Positions 1 to 8,357 of a stretch of 13,984 nucleotides of DNA are shown here, piece after piece. Position 1 is the first letter of the stretch. Every line of letters begins with the position of its first letter. The stretch spans positions 2,197 to 16,180 of the forward strand of contig MU119845.1 in assembly GCA_014904845.1 (NCBI GenBank), written 5' to 3'. The notes under the pieces are model-generated. The model was not told the DNA's origin, did not search any database, and saw nothing but the letters and a program-made list of their open reading frames with translations. The stretch comes from Acephala macrosclerotiorum. Taxonomy: Eukaryota > Ascomycota > Leotiomycetes > Helotiales > Mollisiaceae. The position numbers and the translations under genes are program-made.

Positions 1-60
<60 letters not shown>
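1..60. repeat. (TAA)20 trinucleotide microsatellite
   Basis: Twenty uninterrupted TAA units start at the first base of the window, so the tract probably continues to the left. It ends where the phase breaks into an A-run at 61. The next 180 bases (61-240) are simple A/T sequence with two CpGs (in ACGT at 65-68 and ACGA near 228) and a short duplicated TTAATATAAA; I see nothing else in them. Confidence 0.97.
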
Positions 61-63
<3 letters not shown>

Positions 64-240
64 TACGTAAATTAAATAATAAAATTTTATAATAAAATAA
101 ATAAAACAAATAAAATAAAATATAATTTAATATTTTATATTTTATTTAAATTAATATAAATTAATATAAAAATTTTAATTATATTTAATTTATTAGATTT
201 ATTTTATTTAAAAAATAATTATATTACGAAATAATTAATA

Positions 241-390
241 AAAATTATTATTTTTAATCGATTAATTTCAAAAGTAATTATTTTTAATTAATTAATTTCA
301 AAAACGATTATTTTTAATTAATCGATCTCAAAATTTATTATTTTAAATAATTATTTTTTAAAGACGATTATTTTTAATCGATTAATAATT
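241..390. repeat. 30-bp tandem array, five copies
   Basis: The period is exactly 30 bp with no indels: copies start at 241, 271, 301, 331 and 361. The shared core is ATTATTTTTAATCGATTAAT followed by TTCAAAA. Copies 1, 2, 3 and 5 are clearly related and copy 4 is more diverged. Most differences are C/T or G/A changes at the CpG positions (TCGATT versus TTAATT), as expected if an older array decayed by cytosine deamination. Copies 1 and 5 carry the palindrome TTAATCGATTAA (254-265 and 374-385). No coding potential. Confidence 0.88.
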
Positions 391-424
391 TTAAAAACAA
401 TTATTTCATATAATTGTTTTTAAA
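390..424. repeat. Perfect 14-bp inverted repeat (hairpin or cruciform)
   Basis: The left arm TTTAAAAACAATTA (390-403) is the exact reverse complement of the right arm TAATTGTTTTTAAA (411-424), with a 7-base spacer. It abuts the last copy of the 30-bp array, so it may mark the array edge. A+T-rich perfect hairpins of 11-12 bp are expected by chance in such DNA; a 14-bp stem containing a G:C pair is less likely but not decisive. The T-run on the right arm superficially resembles a bacterial terminator, but no gene lies upstream. Confidence 0.6.
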
Positions 425-2725
425 TTTTATATTATTAAATATTTTATATTAATATAAATATTAATTTAATTATATAATTATTTCAATTAATTTATTTATA
501 ATAATTATATACGGTTTTTAAAATTTTTATTTCAATTTTTTTTATTATTAAATTTATTTTTATATTTTTTTTAAAATTATATAATATTTATTTTTAATAT
601 TAATAATTTGAAAATTTTATTTTCAATTATTTATTGCGAATCATAAATCGTTTTTATTATTAATTTTTTTCGTTTTATTTTTTTTTTGTAATTTTTGATT
701 TTATAATATAAATATTATTTTTAATATTAATCGTAAAATAATACAAATATTATTAATATTAATCGATTTAAAAATATTTATATTTATAAATATTATAAAA
801 TTAATAAAAAAAATTTCAAAAGTATTAATTTGTTTTATAAATAATAATTATATACGAATATATATATTTTAATAAAAAAACGAATATTAAATTTTTAATT
901 AAATTTAAAATATATTATTTTATTAAATAAAATGTATTTTTTTATAAAAAAATAATTTAATTTTTTTATTTTAATAAATATTAAATTATTTTTTTTATTT
1001 ATTATTATAATTTGCAAATAATTTTTAAATGAATTTTTTTTTTAATAACGTAAATAATAATATAATTATTATTAATATTTTTATTACAAATAACGTATTA
1101 TTTATATTTATATTTATAATATTATTTATATTTACGTTTTCGTTTAATTCGATTTTTATACGATTAAATTTTTTTTTTTTTTTATTATTTAATTTTTTTA
1201 TATATTTTTTTTATAAAAATACTTATTTTTTTATTATAATTATATAAATATTTTAAAATCAAAATTTTATTTCTATGATTTAAATAATATTACAATTAAT
1301 TAAAAAAAAATTTATTTATTCGATATTAATAATTATAAATTTTTTATTATTAATTTTTACGAAATTTTTTTTTATTTAAAAATTTAAAATATATAATTTT
1401 CGTTTATTTTTTCAAATTATTTGTTTTTGTAATTATAATCGTTACAATATATATATTAAACGTTTTTTAATTTATTGTATTTTTATTTGTAATAAAATTT
1501 ATTTAAAAATTGAAATTTTAATAAATTGAATTAATAAATCAAATTTTATATTTAATTTAATTATATTTATTTCAATTTTTAATATTAAAATTTTTTATTT
1601 AATTAATTAAAATTTGATCAAAATATTTGAAATTATATTTTTATTATAAATTTATTTAAAAATATAATTAAATTTATTAATATTGAAATTTTATTATAAA
1701 TATTAATAAATAAATTTTATAGTAATTATTTATTCGTTATTAATTATAAAATCGATAATATTATTTAAATCAATTATAATATAAACGAAAAAACTTTAAA
1801 AATAATATTAAAAATAAAAATATTAAATATAAAAAAATTCGAATATTCAAAGAAAATAAAATTATATAATAATAAAATAAAAAAAAACGTAAATTAAAAA
1901 TAAATAATTAATAAAATAAATATCGCGATTAAATATTTAATTGTTTAATATTATATAAAATAATAAAACGATTAATTACGTTTTTATTTTTATTTTTATT
2001 CGATTTAATAATTTAATTAAATAAAATTTTATAGTAATTATTTATAGTAATTATTTATTATTTAAAATAAACGATTTTAATAATATTTATTTTATTAAAT
2101 TCTTTTTTTTTATTATTATATTATTTTTTTTTTATTATTATTTTTATGATAAAATTTTTTTATTTTTTGTATTTTAATTATTATTTTTTTAAATTTTTAT
2201 ATTCGATTTTAAAATATTTAAATTTTATTTTAAAAAATTGTATTAATAAAATTTATAATTTATTTTAATATAAAATTATTTTATATTTTTTAATTTTATT
2301 AATTTTATTAATTTTTTTTTTATATCAATTTTATATTTTATTATTTTTTATATTATTTTTATATTTTATTATATTTTTATTATTTTTATATTTTATTATT
2401 TTTTTATTATTTATTATTTTTTATATTATTTTTATATATATATTTTTTTAAATAAAAATTATAATTTTTTTCGTTTTTAATTTAATATTAATTTAAAAAA
2501 CAATATAAATTATAAATTAAAATATTGTTTTTTTTTATTTATTTTTTAAAAACAATATATTTAAATTAATTTATTTATCGATTTTTAAAATATTATTAAT
2601 ATATTATACAATATATTTGATTTTCGTAATTTATTAAAAATCGAATTTTTTTTTTAAAATTCTTTTTTACAAATAATAATTTTTTATTGTAATTTTTTTT
2701 TTTTTTTAAATATTTAAATTTTTAT
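425..2725. other. Gene-free hyper-AT DNA, left block
   Basis: All six frames are closed by dense stops. The only ATG frame of note is 1029-1247, which encodes homopolymer-like N, I and F runs and reads as chance AT sequence. C and G occur largely as TCG and ACG. The stretch 2100-2460 is strongly T-rich on the + strand, with repeated TTTTTATTATT-type words. A diverged duplication of about 70 bp is visible at 1700-1765 and 2010-2090: it shares a 22-bp exact core (1712-1733 and 2024-2045), and the second copy carries an extra 13-bp tandem unit ATAGTAATTATTT (2031-2056). A 22-bp exact match alone can arise by chance at this composition, so the duplication is tentative. Confidence 0.8.
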
Positions 2726-2727
2726 AT

Positions 2728-2742
2728 GCTAATTAGTTGCCA
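2728..2742 (+). repeat. Left inverted repeat of the island
   Basis: GCTAATTAGTTGCCA is the exact reverse complement of 3376-3390. The arms are about 630 bp apart. TTGCCA recurs 20 bp further in (2757-2762). If 2743-2762 is treated as an insertion, the similarity to the right arm continues inward through GCGCTAC (2770-2776), which suggests a longer ancestral terminal repeat disturbed by a 20-bp duplication. Confidence 0.8.
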
Positions 2743-2762
2743 ATGGTACTAGCGGCTTGCCA

Positions 2763-2776
2763 GTAGCGCGCGCTAC
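2763..2776. repeat. 14-bp perfect palindrome in the left end of the island
   Basis: GTAGCGCGCGCTAC is self-complementary over its full length and contains three consecutive CpGs. It lies just inside the left inverted repeat, and its half GCGCTAC has a match inside the right repeat. It could be a protein-binding site for transposition or an inverted-end remnant; the sequence alone does not decide. Confidence 0.7.
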
Positions 2777-2845
2777 GCAGTAATTGCATGTTCAAAACTT
2801 TGGCGCCCAATCAGCAGTCGATTGGCAAGTGGGCCGGCCAATAAG

Positions 2846-2861
2846 AACACTAAAACTCTCG
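2846..2861 (+). repeat. 16-bp direct repeat, copy 1 (AACACTAAAACTCTCG)
   Basis: AACACTAAAACTCTCG recurs exactly at 3157-3172, 311 bp away in the same orientation. Both copies are preceded by ATAAG, 5 bp (2841) or 16 bp (3141) upstream. With five G/C positions a chance match is unlikely. It suggests that the island contains an internal duplication or is a composite of two related pieces. Confidence 0.75.
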
Positions 2862-3021
2862 GCTTTCGAGCGACTGCAAACGGCTGCGCGCGGCCTTTAT
2901 GCAGTCACACTTAATCAATTGAGCCGCTCAGCCTCTAAGTGCCTCAATCTAAGCTCTCAATATCGAGCAACGCAATTACTCGAATACTAGACCAGTGCTT
3001 CTACGCGCGTAAACTTTGCTT

Positions 3022-3035
3022 GAATCGATCGATTC
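3022..3035. repeat. 14-bp perfect palindrome in the island centre
   Basis: GAATCGATCGATTC is fully self-complementary. It lies close to the point where the GC-rich left half gives way to the AT-richer right half, so it may mark a junction inside a composite element. Confidence 0.65.
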
Positions 3036-3156
3036 TACGATCAGATTTTAAATAGCGTTAATATTTTTAATTCTCATTCTTATTCATTCTTTCGATATTT
3101 TCAATGATTGATCGAATAAAGCGCGACCGCTAGTTTACATATAAGTCTTGGCGAAA

Positions 3157-3172
3157 AACACTAAAACTCTCG
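3157..3172 (+). repeat. 16-bp direct repeat, copy 2
   Basis: Exact second copy of AACACTAAAACTCTCG (first at 2846-2861). After it the two copies continue as GGCTTTCGAG and CAGCTTCTAA, so similarity fades quickly to the right. Confidence 0.75.
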
Positions 3173-3223
3173 CAGCTTCTAATTTTATATTTTAATATTT
3201 CAATGCGCGCTCGATAGATTTAC

Positions 3224-3273
3224 TTGAAACTTTTATAATAGATTCAATTAATATTATAGATTATAAGTTTCAA
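3224..3273. repeat. Hairpin in the AT-richer half of the island
   Basis: The left arm TTGAAACTT then TTATAAT (3224-3239) pairs with ATTATAAGTTTCAA (3260-3273). This gives about 14 paired bases with a 2-base bulge and a loop of about 20 bases; the loop contains a repeated ATAGATT word. It may be a secondary-structure element of a MITE-like insertion. Confidence 0.55.
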
Positions 3274-3375
3274 ATATCTAAGTATTTAACTTTAAACTGG
3301 TATTATTAGTAGTGCTTTGATACTATTGGTACTCGATTGACGCTATTAATACTAAGGCAAAATAATCGGTAGCGC

Positions 3376-3390
3376 TGGCAACTAATTAGC
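3376..3390 (-). repeat. Right inverted repeat of the island
   Basis: TGGCAACTAATTAGC mirrors 2728-2742 without mismatch. GTAGCGC lies immediately inside it (3370-3376), the complement of the GCGCTAC found inside the left arm. About 50 bp of further GC-richer sequence (to about 3440) lies outside this repeat and has no counterpart on the left. Confidence 0.8.
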
Positions 3391-4591
3391 GAGCCAATAG
3401 CACTAGTAGTACACGTGCTTTTCGATAAAACGACTAGCAAAAAATATTTTTCTCGATATTATTTTATTTAAAAATTTTATTTTTATATTATATTTTTTTA
3501 AAAAATATATATTTTAATTTAATATATTTTTATTAAAATTATTTTTTTATTTATTTTATTTTATTTTTCAAAAAAATATTTTATTATTTCAAATAAAAAA
3601 ATTATAAAATATATTAAATTAAAAAATCGAAATATAAAATTCGATATTAATCAAATTATTAATATTAAAAAAAAAAACAATATTTTAAACGAATTTTAAC
3701 GTGAAAATTTTGAAAATAATAAAATAAAAAATAAATTTTTTTAAATAATTTATAATAATTAAAAAAAAAAATATAAAAATATTATTAAATAAAATATTTT
3801 TTTTTAAAAAATTAATATAATTATTAAATATTAATTATAAAATTTAAATTATAAAAAATATTCGAAAATAATATTTATTAATATTTTAATTTTTTTATTT
3901 AAAAATCGTATTATATTTTTTTTAATAATAATATTAATATAATTATATTTGAATATTATATTAAAATTTTTTATTTTACGTGAATTTTTTTATTAATATA
4001 ATTATATATCGTTTAATAATTTTTATATTCAATTTATAATAATTAAAAAACGTTAATATTTTATTATATAATAAATATTAATAAAATAATTATTATTTGT
4101 ACAATTTATTATATTTAAAAAAATTTAATTAAATATAATATTATATTTAAATTTATTTAAACGATTATTATAAACAATTTAAATTTAAAAATAAAAACAT
4201 ATTTAAAAACGATTTAAAAAATAATATTAATTATTTAATTAATAAAAAAAATTTTATTATTTTTATTAAAAAAACAATTTTTTGATTTTTATAAAATTAA
4301 AATTTAAAATTATTATTATTTTCGTTTTATTTGTTTTATTTGAATAATAAAATAAAAAAATAAATTTTTATTTTTATTTTATTAAAAATTATAATTATAA
4401 TATTTATAATATTAAAATATAAATAATTTATATTAATAAAAATAAATTTATTAATAAATATAAAAATCGTTTAAAAAATAAATATATTATTTATTATTAA
4501 AAAAATAAAATTACAAATAAATTATTATTTTATAAAAATAAATAATTAATATTTAATAAATTTATTTATATTTTTATTTTTAAAAATAATT

Positions 4592-4630
4592 ATATTTTTA
4601 TTATTTTTATATTTTTATTATTTTTATATT
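4592..4630. repeat. 17-bp tandem repeat, 2.3 copies
   Basis: ATATTTTTATTATTTTT occurs at 4592-4608 and 4609-4625 exactly, followed by a five-base partial copy. It contains only A and T, so it may be chance slippage of simple sequence. Confidence 0.6.
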
Positions 4631-5416
4631 GTATTTTTTTATTTAAAATTTTTTAAATAATATATAATTTAAAAGTTTTTATATTATTAAAATTAAAAAT
4701 ATTAAAAAAAAAAAAAACGAGATTATTAAAAAATTAATAATTTTTAAATTATAATTATTTTATTATTATTTTAAAACGAGTTTAATATAAAACGATTATA
4801 AATTTCAAATAATTTTATTATTATTAAAATAATTCGAATACGTTAAATTTTAATAAATTTTAATTATATTTTTATAAATAATATTTTTTTTAATTTTAAT
4901 TTTATAAATATTTATTTAAATATTAAAAATATAATTTTTAAATTATAAAAATATTATTTTATTTTAAAAAATTAATTTAAAAATCAATTTTAAATATAAA
5001 TTAATAAATAAAACAAAAAAATTAAATTTAAAAAATAAAATATTATTATTATTAAAAAAATTATTTTAAAATTATATTATTAATTAAAATATATTTTTTT
5101 TATTTTACGTTTAATAATATTTTTCTTGAAAAATTATTAATAAAATTTTTTTAAAATTTTTATAATAAATTTTCATATAAATATAATTTCAAAAAAAAAT
5201 AATAAAAATAATAAATATTATTATTAATAACGATTGAAAATATTAAATAAAAAAAAATATTTAATAAAATAATAATTATTAATTTTTAAAGAAAAATAAT
5301 ATCGAATTATATTATTATTTTTGTTTTTATTTTTCGTTTTTAAATTTAATAAATTTAATAAATAATAATAACGATTTTTTACGTTTGATTTAAATCGAAT
5401 AAATTAAATATATTAA

Positions 5417-5430
5417 CGTTCGATCGAACG
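5417..5430. repeat. 14-bp perfect palindrome with three CpGs
   Basis: CGTTCGATCGAACG is fully self-complementary and holds three CpGs in 14 bp (CG at 5417, 5421 and 5425, plus the terminal CG at 5429), in surroundings that are nearly all A/T. Its G+C is far above the local background. It could be a protein-binding site or just a CpG-only remnant of a former GC-rich sequence. Confidence 0.6.
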
Positions 5431-6218
5431 ATAATATTAAATAATAAATTCTAAAAATAAAATTTGATTTTTATTATATAAATAAATTTGAGATTTTTCG
5501 ATTTTTTGAAAAAATAAAATAATTAAAAAAATTATTATTCGAGTAATAAAAAAAGAAAAATATTAAAAAAAAATTTATAAAATATATTTTTTATTTTTAT
5601 TTTTTTATTAAAATATATTTTATATATTTAATAAATTAAATTTTTTTTATTATATTAATAATAATTAATTAAATTTTTTTAATATATAAAATATAAAATT
5701 AAAATTATAACGTTTAAAAAAAGAAATAAAAAATAAATTTTTTTTATATTAATTACAATAATAAAAACTCGATATATAAATAATATATTATTCGATTTAT
5801 TATTACTATTAATAATTATTTATTTTACGATTTTAATTTACTCGAAATAATTAATATTTATTATTTGAAAATTGATTATAAATAATTTACTATAAAACAA
5901 ATTTATTATAGATATTATTACTAGAAAAACAAAAACAAAATTACGTATTTTTAATTGTTGTACGACGTTAATTCGTTTGTAAAACGTTAAATTATAATTT
6001 TGAATAAATTTAAAAAAATAATCGAATTAATAAATTAATAAAAAATTAATAAAACGATAAATATTCGAGATTTAAAAAATAAAAATAAAAAAAAATCGTA
6101 GATTTGTTTATTGATTTAAATAATAATCATTTTCAAAAGTTTATAAATAAAAAATTATTTGATAATAACGTTAATATAATATAAAAAAAAACGAATTTTA
6201 ATTTTTTTATAATTGTTT

Positions 6219-6268
6219 AAATTAATATTATTTTTTAAATTAATATTATTTTTCAAATTAATATTATT
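6219..6268. repeat. 18-bp tandem repeat, about 2.8 copies
   Basis: AAATTAATATTATTTTT starts copies at 6219, 6237 and 6255, exactly 18 bp apart. The third copy departs after 14 bases into CGTAG. It opens the minisatellite-rich segment that runs to about 8358. Confidence 0.8.
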
Positions 6269-6395
6269 CGTAGAATAAACGTTTGTTTTAAAATATTAAA
6301 ATATAAAATAATACGAATTTTAAAATCGATTAAAGTAATTTTAATCGTTTTTATTAATCGTTTTATTTTTATTTGTTTATTTAAATTTTATTTTT

Positions 6396-6512
6396 CAATT
6401 GTTTTTTTCAATCGTTTTTTTTAATTATTTTTTTCAATTGCTTTTTTCAATCGCTTTTTTTAATTGTTTTTTTTAATTACTTTTTTTAATCGCTTTTTTT
6501 AATCGCTTTTTT
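6396..6512 (-). repeat. 13-bp minisatellite, nine copies, T-rich on + strand
   Basis: Nine consecutive units of exactly 13 bp start at 6396, 6409, 6422, 6435, 6448, 6461, 6474, 6487 and 6500, with consensus YAATYGYTTTTTT (for example TAATCGCTTTTTT). All variation is at the three Y positions and one or two neighbours: CAATTG, CAATCG, TAATTA, TAATTG, TAATCG. These are mostly transitions at the CpG, so the array looks like one homogeneous repeat partly decayed by deamination. Its reverse complement resembles the array at 7481-7696, so the two arrays lie in opposite orientation. I label this one minus relative to the A-rich reading. Confidence 0.92.
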
Positions 6513-6545
6513 AAACAAATTTTTTATTTTTTTATTTTTAATTAT

Positions 6546-6578
6546 TCAAAGAAATCGTTTAAAATAATCGATTTAAAT
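6546..6578 (+). repeat. Two A-rich-orientation units of the 13-bp repeat
   Basis: AATCGTTT at 6553 and AATCGATT at 6566 are 13 bp apart. The surrounding 19 bases TCAAAGAAATCGTTTAAAA (6546-6564) recur exactly at 7682-7700, at the end of the large A-rich array. The match includes two C and two G, so chance is unlikely. This isolated pair is in the opposite orientation to the array 34 bp upstream, so an inversion or a fold-back junction lies between about 6512 and 6546. Confidence 0.7.
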
Positions 6579-7480
6579 ATTTTTATTAATTTAATAATTT
6601 CTCAATTTGATTTTATTATTTCGTAAACTTTTTTCATTGTTGAAAATAATCTCGAAATATTACGAGAAAAAGTAAAAATTTAAATATTTAAATATATTAT
6701 TAATATTATTATAAATTTTTTTATAATTTTATAAATATTTTTTCGTTCAAATTATAAAATTTTTAAAAAAAAAAATTTATTTTATATTAATTATTTTCAA
6801 GTTTTTTATTTATTTAAATTGAATTTGATTTATTATAATATCGAAATTCAATTTAATATTATAAAAAAAAAACTTAATTCGAATAATTGCGTTTTTTTTT
6901 ATATTATTCGAATTTATTAAAAAAAAAATCGCGATTAAATAAAAATCGTTTATTATTTTTTTAAAATTATTTAATATTTTCAATGATTTTATTATTCAGA
7001 TTTTGTATATTATAAATAAAAAAATAAATTTTTTTTTCGAGTAATTATATATATTATTCGTTTTATAATTTTTTTTTTTTTAATATTTAATTTAATTAAT
7101 TATTTTGTATTAATTAATTTTATTTTCAATTTTATTTAAAAAATAAAAATAATATAATTTTAAATATTATTTTATTAATCGTTTTTAAATAAATATATAT
7201 AATATTAAAACGTTTAAAAATAATTTTGAAAATTATAAAAATTCTTTCAAAATATTTATATTATTATTAATAGTTTTTTAAACGTTAATATTATTTATAA
7301 TATATTTTTAAAATTGAAATTTTTAAATATTTTTTTTTTGAAATTAAATATTAAAAATTTAATTATTTTATATAAAAAAATAAAATTTATTCGTATTATA
7401 ATAATTTATTTATTAATCAAAAAATCGAATAAAAAGTATATTTTATTACTTTTAAATTCAAATAATTATAAGTTTAAAAA
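6579..7480. other. Gene-free spacer between the two 13-bp arrays
   Basis: No open frame or family is recognised. CpG remains the main G/C context. Around 6857-6914 two mutually exclusive hairpins can be drawn: AAAAAAAAAC (6864-6873) with GTTTTTTTTT (6891-6900), or AATTCGAATAAT (6876-6887) with ATTATTCGAATT (6903-6914). Both arms are short, and such structures are not rare at this composition. Confidence 0.7.
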
Positions 7481-7696
7481 AATCGTTTAAAATAAATAAT
7501 TTAAACAAATGATTTAAATAAATAATTAAAATAATTAATTAAAATAATCGATTAAAAAAATCGATCAAAAAAATCGATCAAAAGAATTACTCAAATAAAT
7601 TGATCAAAACAATCGATTAAAACAATCGACCAAAAAAATCGATCAAAAAAATCGCTCAAAGAAATCGCTCAAAAAAATCGCTCAAAGAAATCGTTT
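7481..7696 (+). repeat. 13-bp minisatellite, about 17 copies, A-rich on + strand
   Basis: The core AATCG(A/C)T(C/T) followed by about five A recurs at 7481, 7495, 7508, 7521, 7534, 7547, 7559, 7572, 7585, 7598, 7611, 7624, 7637, 7650, 7663, 7676 and 7689. The spacing is 13 bp except for one 14-bp and one 12-bp step in the left third. The left units are more decayed (AATAATTT, ATTAATTA). The right units are more uniform (AATCGCTC, AAAGAAATCGCTC) and keep CpG and CpT, so the right side looks younger or more recently homogenised. No frame is open through it. Confidence 0.92.
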
Positions 7697-7870
7697 AAAA
7701 AAAAATAATCAATTAAAATAATAATTTAATCGATTTTTTGTTTTCAAAGTTTAATATATTTTATAAATATTTTCCGTTTTATAAACACGTTATACGTTTT
7801 TTTTTCTTTTTATTTCTATTAATATATTATATATTATATTCAAAAAAAATACTCGAAATATTAAAAACAA

Positions 7871-8040
7871 TATTAATATAAATTTTTAATATTTTTTTAA
7901 ATCGTTATAATATAAATTTTAAATATTTTCTTGAATTATTATAATATAATTAGAAAATATTTTTTTAAATTTTTATAATATTACTTTAAAATATTTTTTA
8001 AAGTAATTATAATATTAATTTCGAAAAATTTTATAAATTA
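7871..8040. repeat. 34-bp tandem array, five copies
   Basis: Copies start at 7871, 7905, 7939, 7973 and 8007, exactly 34 bp apart without indels. Each opens with TTATAATAT or a near match (TATTAATAT in the first), followed by a variable middle and an AT-rich tail. Divergence is high for such regular spacing, which points to point mutation in an old array rather than recent slippage. The array abuts the ~53-bp array that begins at 8043. The fourth copy contains a 10-bp inverted repeat (7981-7990 with 7997-8006). Confidence 0.85.
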
Positions 8041-8042
8041 AT

Positions 8043-8357
8043 ATATTTCGAATTTTTTTTATTTAATACAAATTTAAAATAATTTTGTAAATTATTATAT
8101 TTCAATTTTTTTTGTTTAATATATATTTAATATAATCATTTAATTTATTGTATTTCGAATTTTTTTATTTAATATAAATTTAAAATAATTTTCTAATTAT
8201 TATATTTTAATTTCTTTTATTTAATATATATTTAATATAATTTTTTAATTTATTATATTTCGAATTTTATTATTTAATACAATTTTAAAAGATTTTTAAA
8301 ATATTATATTTTAATTTTTTTATTTTAATAAAAATTCGAAATATTTTTTAAATTATT
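8043..8357. repeat. ~53-bp tandem array with alternating copy types (higher-order dimer)
   Basis: Six copies start at 8043, 8097, 8150, 8202, 8255 and 8306 (lengths 54, 53, 52, 53, 51 and about 52). All open with an ATATTT-like word, then a T-run, then TTTAAT. Odd copies share ATTTCGAAT and a middle reading AAATTTAAAATAATTTT. Even copies 2 and 4 share TTTCAAT or TTTTAAT and a middle reading ATATATATTTAATATAAT. Copies 1 and 3, and 2 and 4, are closer to each other than to their neighbours, so the effective unit is a dimer of about 106 bp. Copies 5 and 6 are more decayed, and traces (TTCGAAT at 8362) suggest a further degenerate copy to the right. Such dimers arise when amplification copies two adjacent monomers together, as in satellite DNA. 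Confidence 0.82.

Larger units (their letters stand above)
2726..3440. mobile_element. GC-richer island with inverted terminal repeats, MITE-like insertion
   Basis: Composition changes abruptly at about 2726 from nearly pure A/T to roughly half G+C, stays elevated to about 3050, becomes AT-richer but still rich in CpT, ApG and CpA to about 3300, then rises again to about 3440 before returning to A/T. A 15-bp perfect inverted repeat lies near the two ends (2728-2742 and 3376-3390). Short motifs recur near the ends: GCCAATGGTACTAG at 2739 resembles GCCAATAGCACTAG at 3393 (12 of 14), and ACTATTGGTACTCG at 3322 resembles the reverse complement of the sequence at 3391-3403. Terminal and subterminal inverted motifs, about 0.7 kb length and no open frame fit a non-autonomous DNA transposon. 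About 50 bp of island lies outside the right inverted repeat and almost none outside the left, so the left end may be truncated or the repeats may be subterminal. I see no certain target-site duplication. The only open frame (2784-2990) starts at TTG, has no in-frame ATG and is probably meaningless. The superfamily is not recognised. Alternatives are a fragment of a larger element or a relic of the pre-mutation sequence. Confidence 0.6.
3441..6218. other. Gene-free hyper-AT DNA, middle block
   Basis: No open frame worth naming on either strand. Large parts have almost no G or C (4381-4680 has about five in 300). The + strand is A-rich over much of 4900-5600. The section 5750-6120 is relatively rich in G/C at about 13%, nearly all as CpG. 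Small repeats are listed separately (4592-4630 and 5417-5430). Nothing else is recognised. Confidence 0.8.

Noticed and set aside
390..424. Rho-independent terminator
   Set aside because: The hairpin has almost no G:C pairs, no gene lies upstream and the sequence is not bacterial in character.
1029..1247. 72-codon ATG open frame
   Set aside because: It encodes runs of N, I, F and L as expected from A/T-only DNA, has no recognisable domain and shows no composition change at its borders.
2820..2845. Possible tRNA-derived SINE promoter (TGGCAAGTGGG resembling box A)
   Set aside because: The spacing of the key A and G residues does not fit the box A consensus, and no GGTTCGANTCC-like box B follows at a suitable distance.
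2784..2990. 68-codon open frame in the GC-richer island
   Set aside because: It starts at TTG and has no in-frame ATG, which a eukaryotic gene would need. It lies within the MITE-like element and crosses an internal repeat. The length is unremarkable at that base composition, and I recognise no protein family.
7481..7696. CRISPR array
   Set aside because: The units are 13 bp and directly adjacent, with no spacers of unique sequence and no cas genes nearby; it is a minisatellite.
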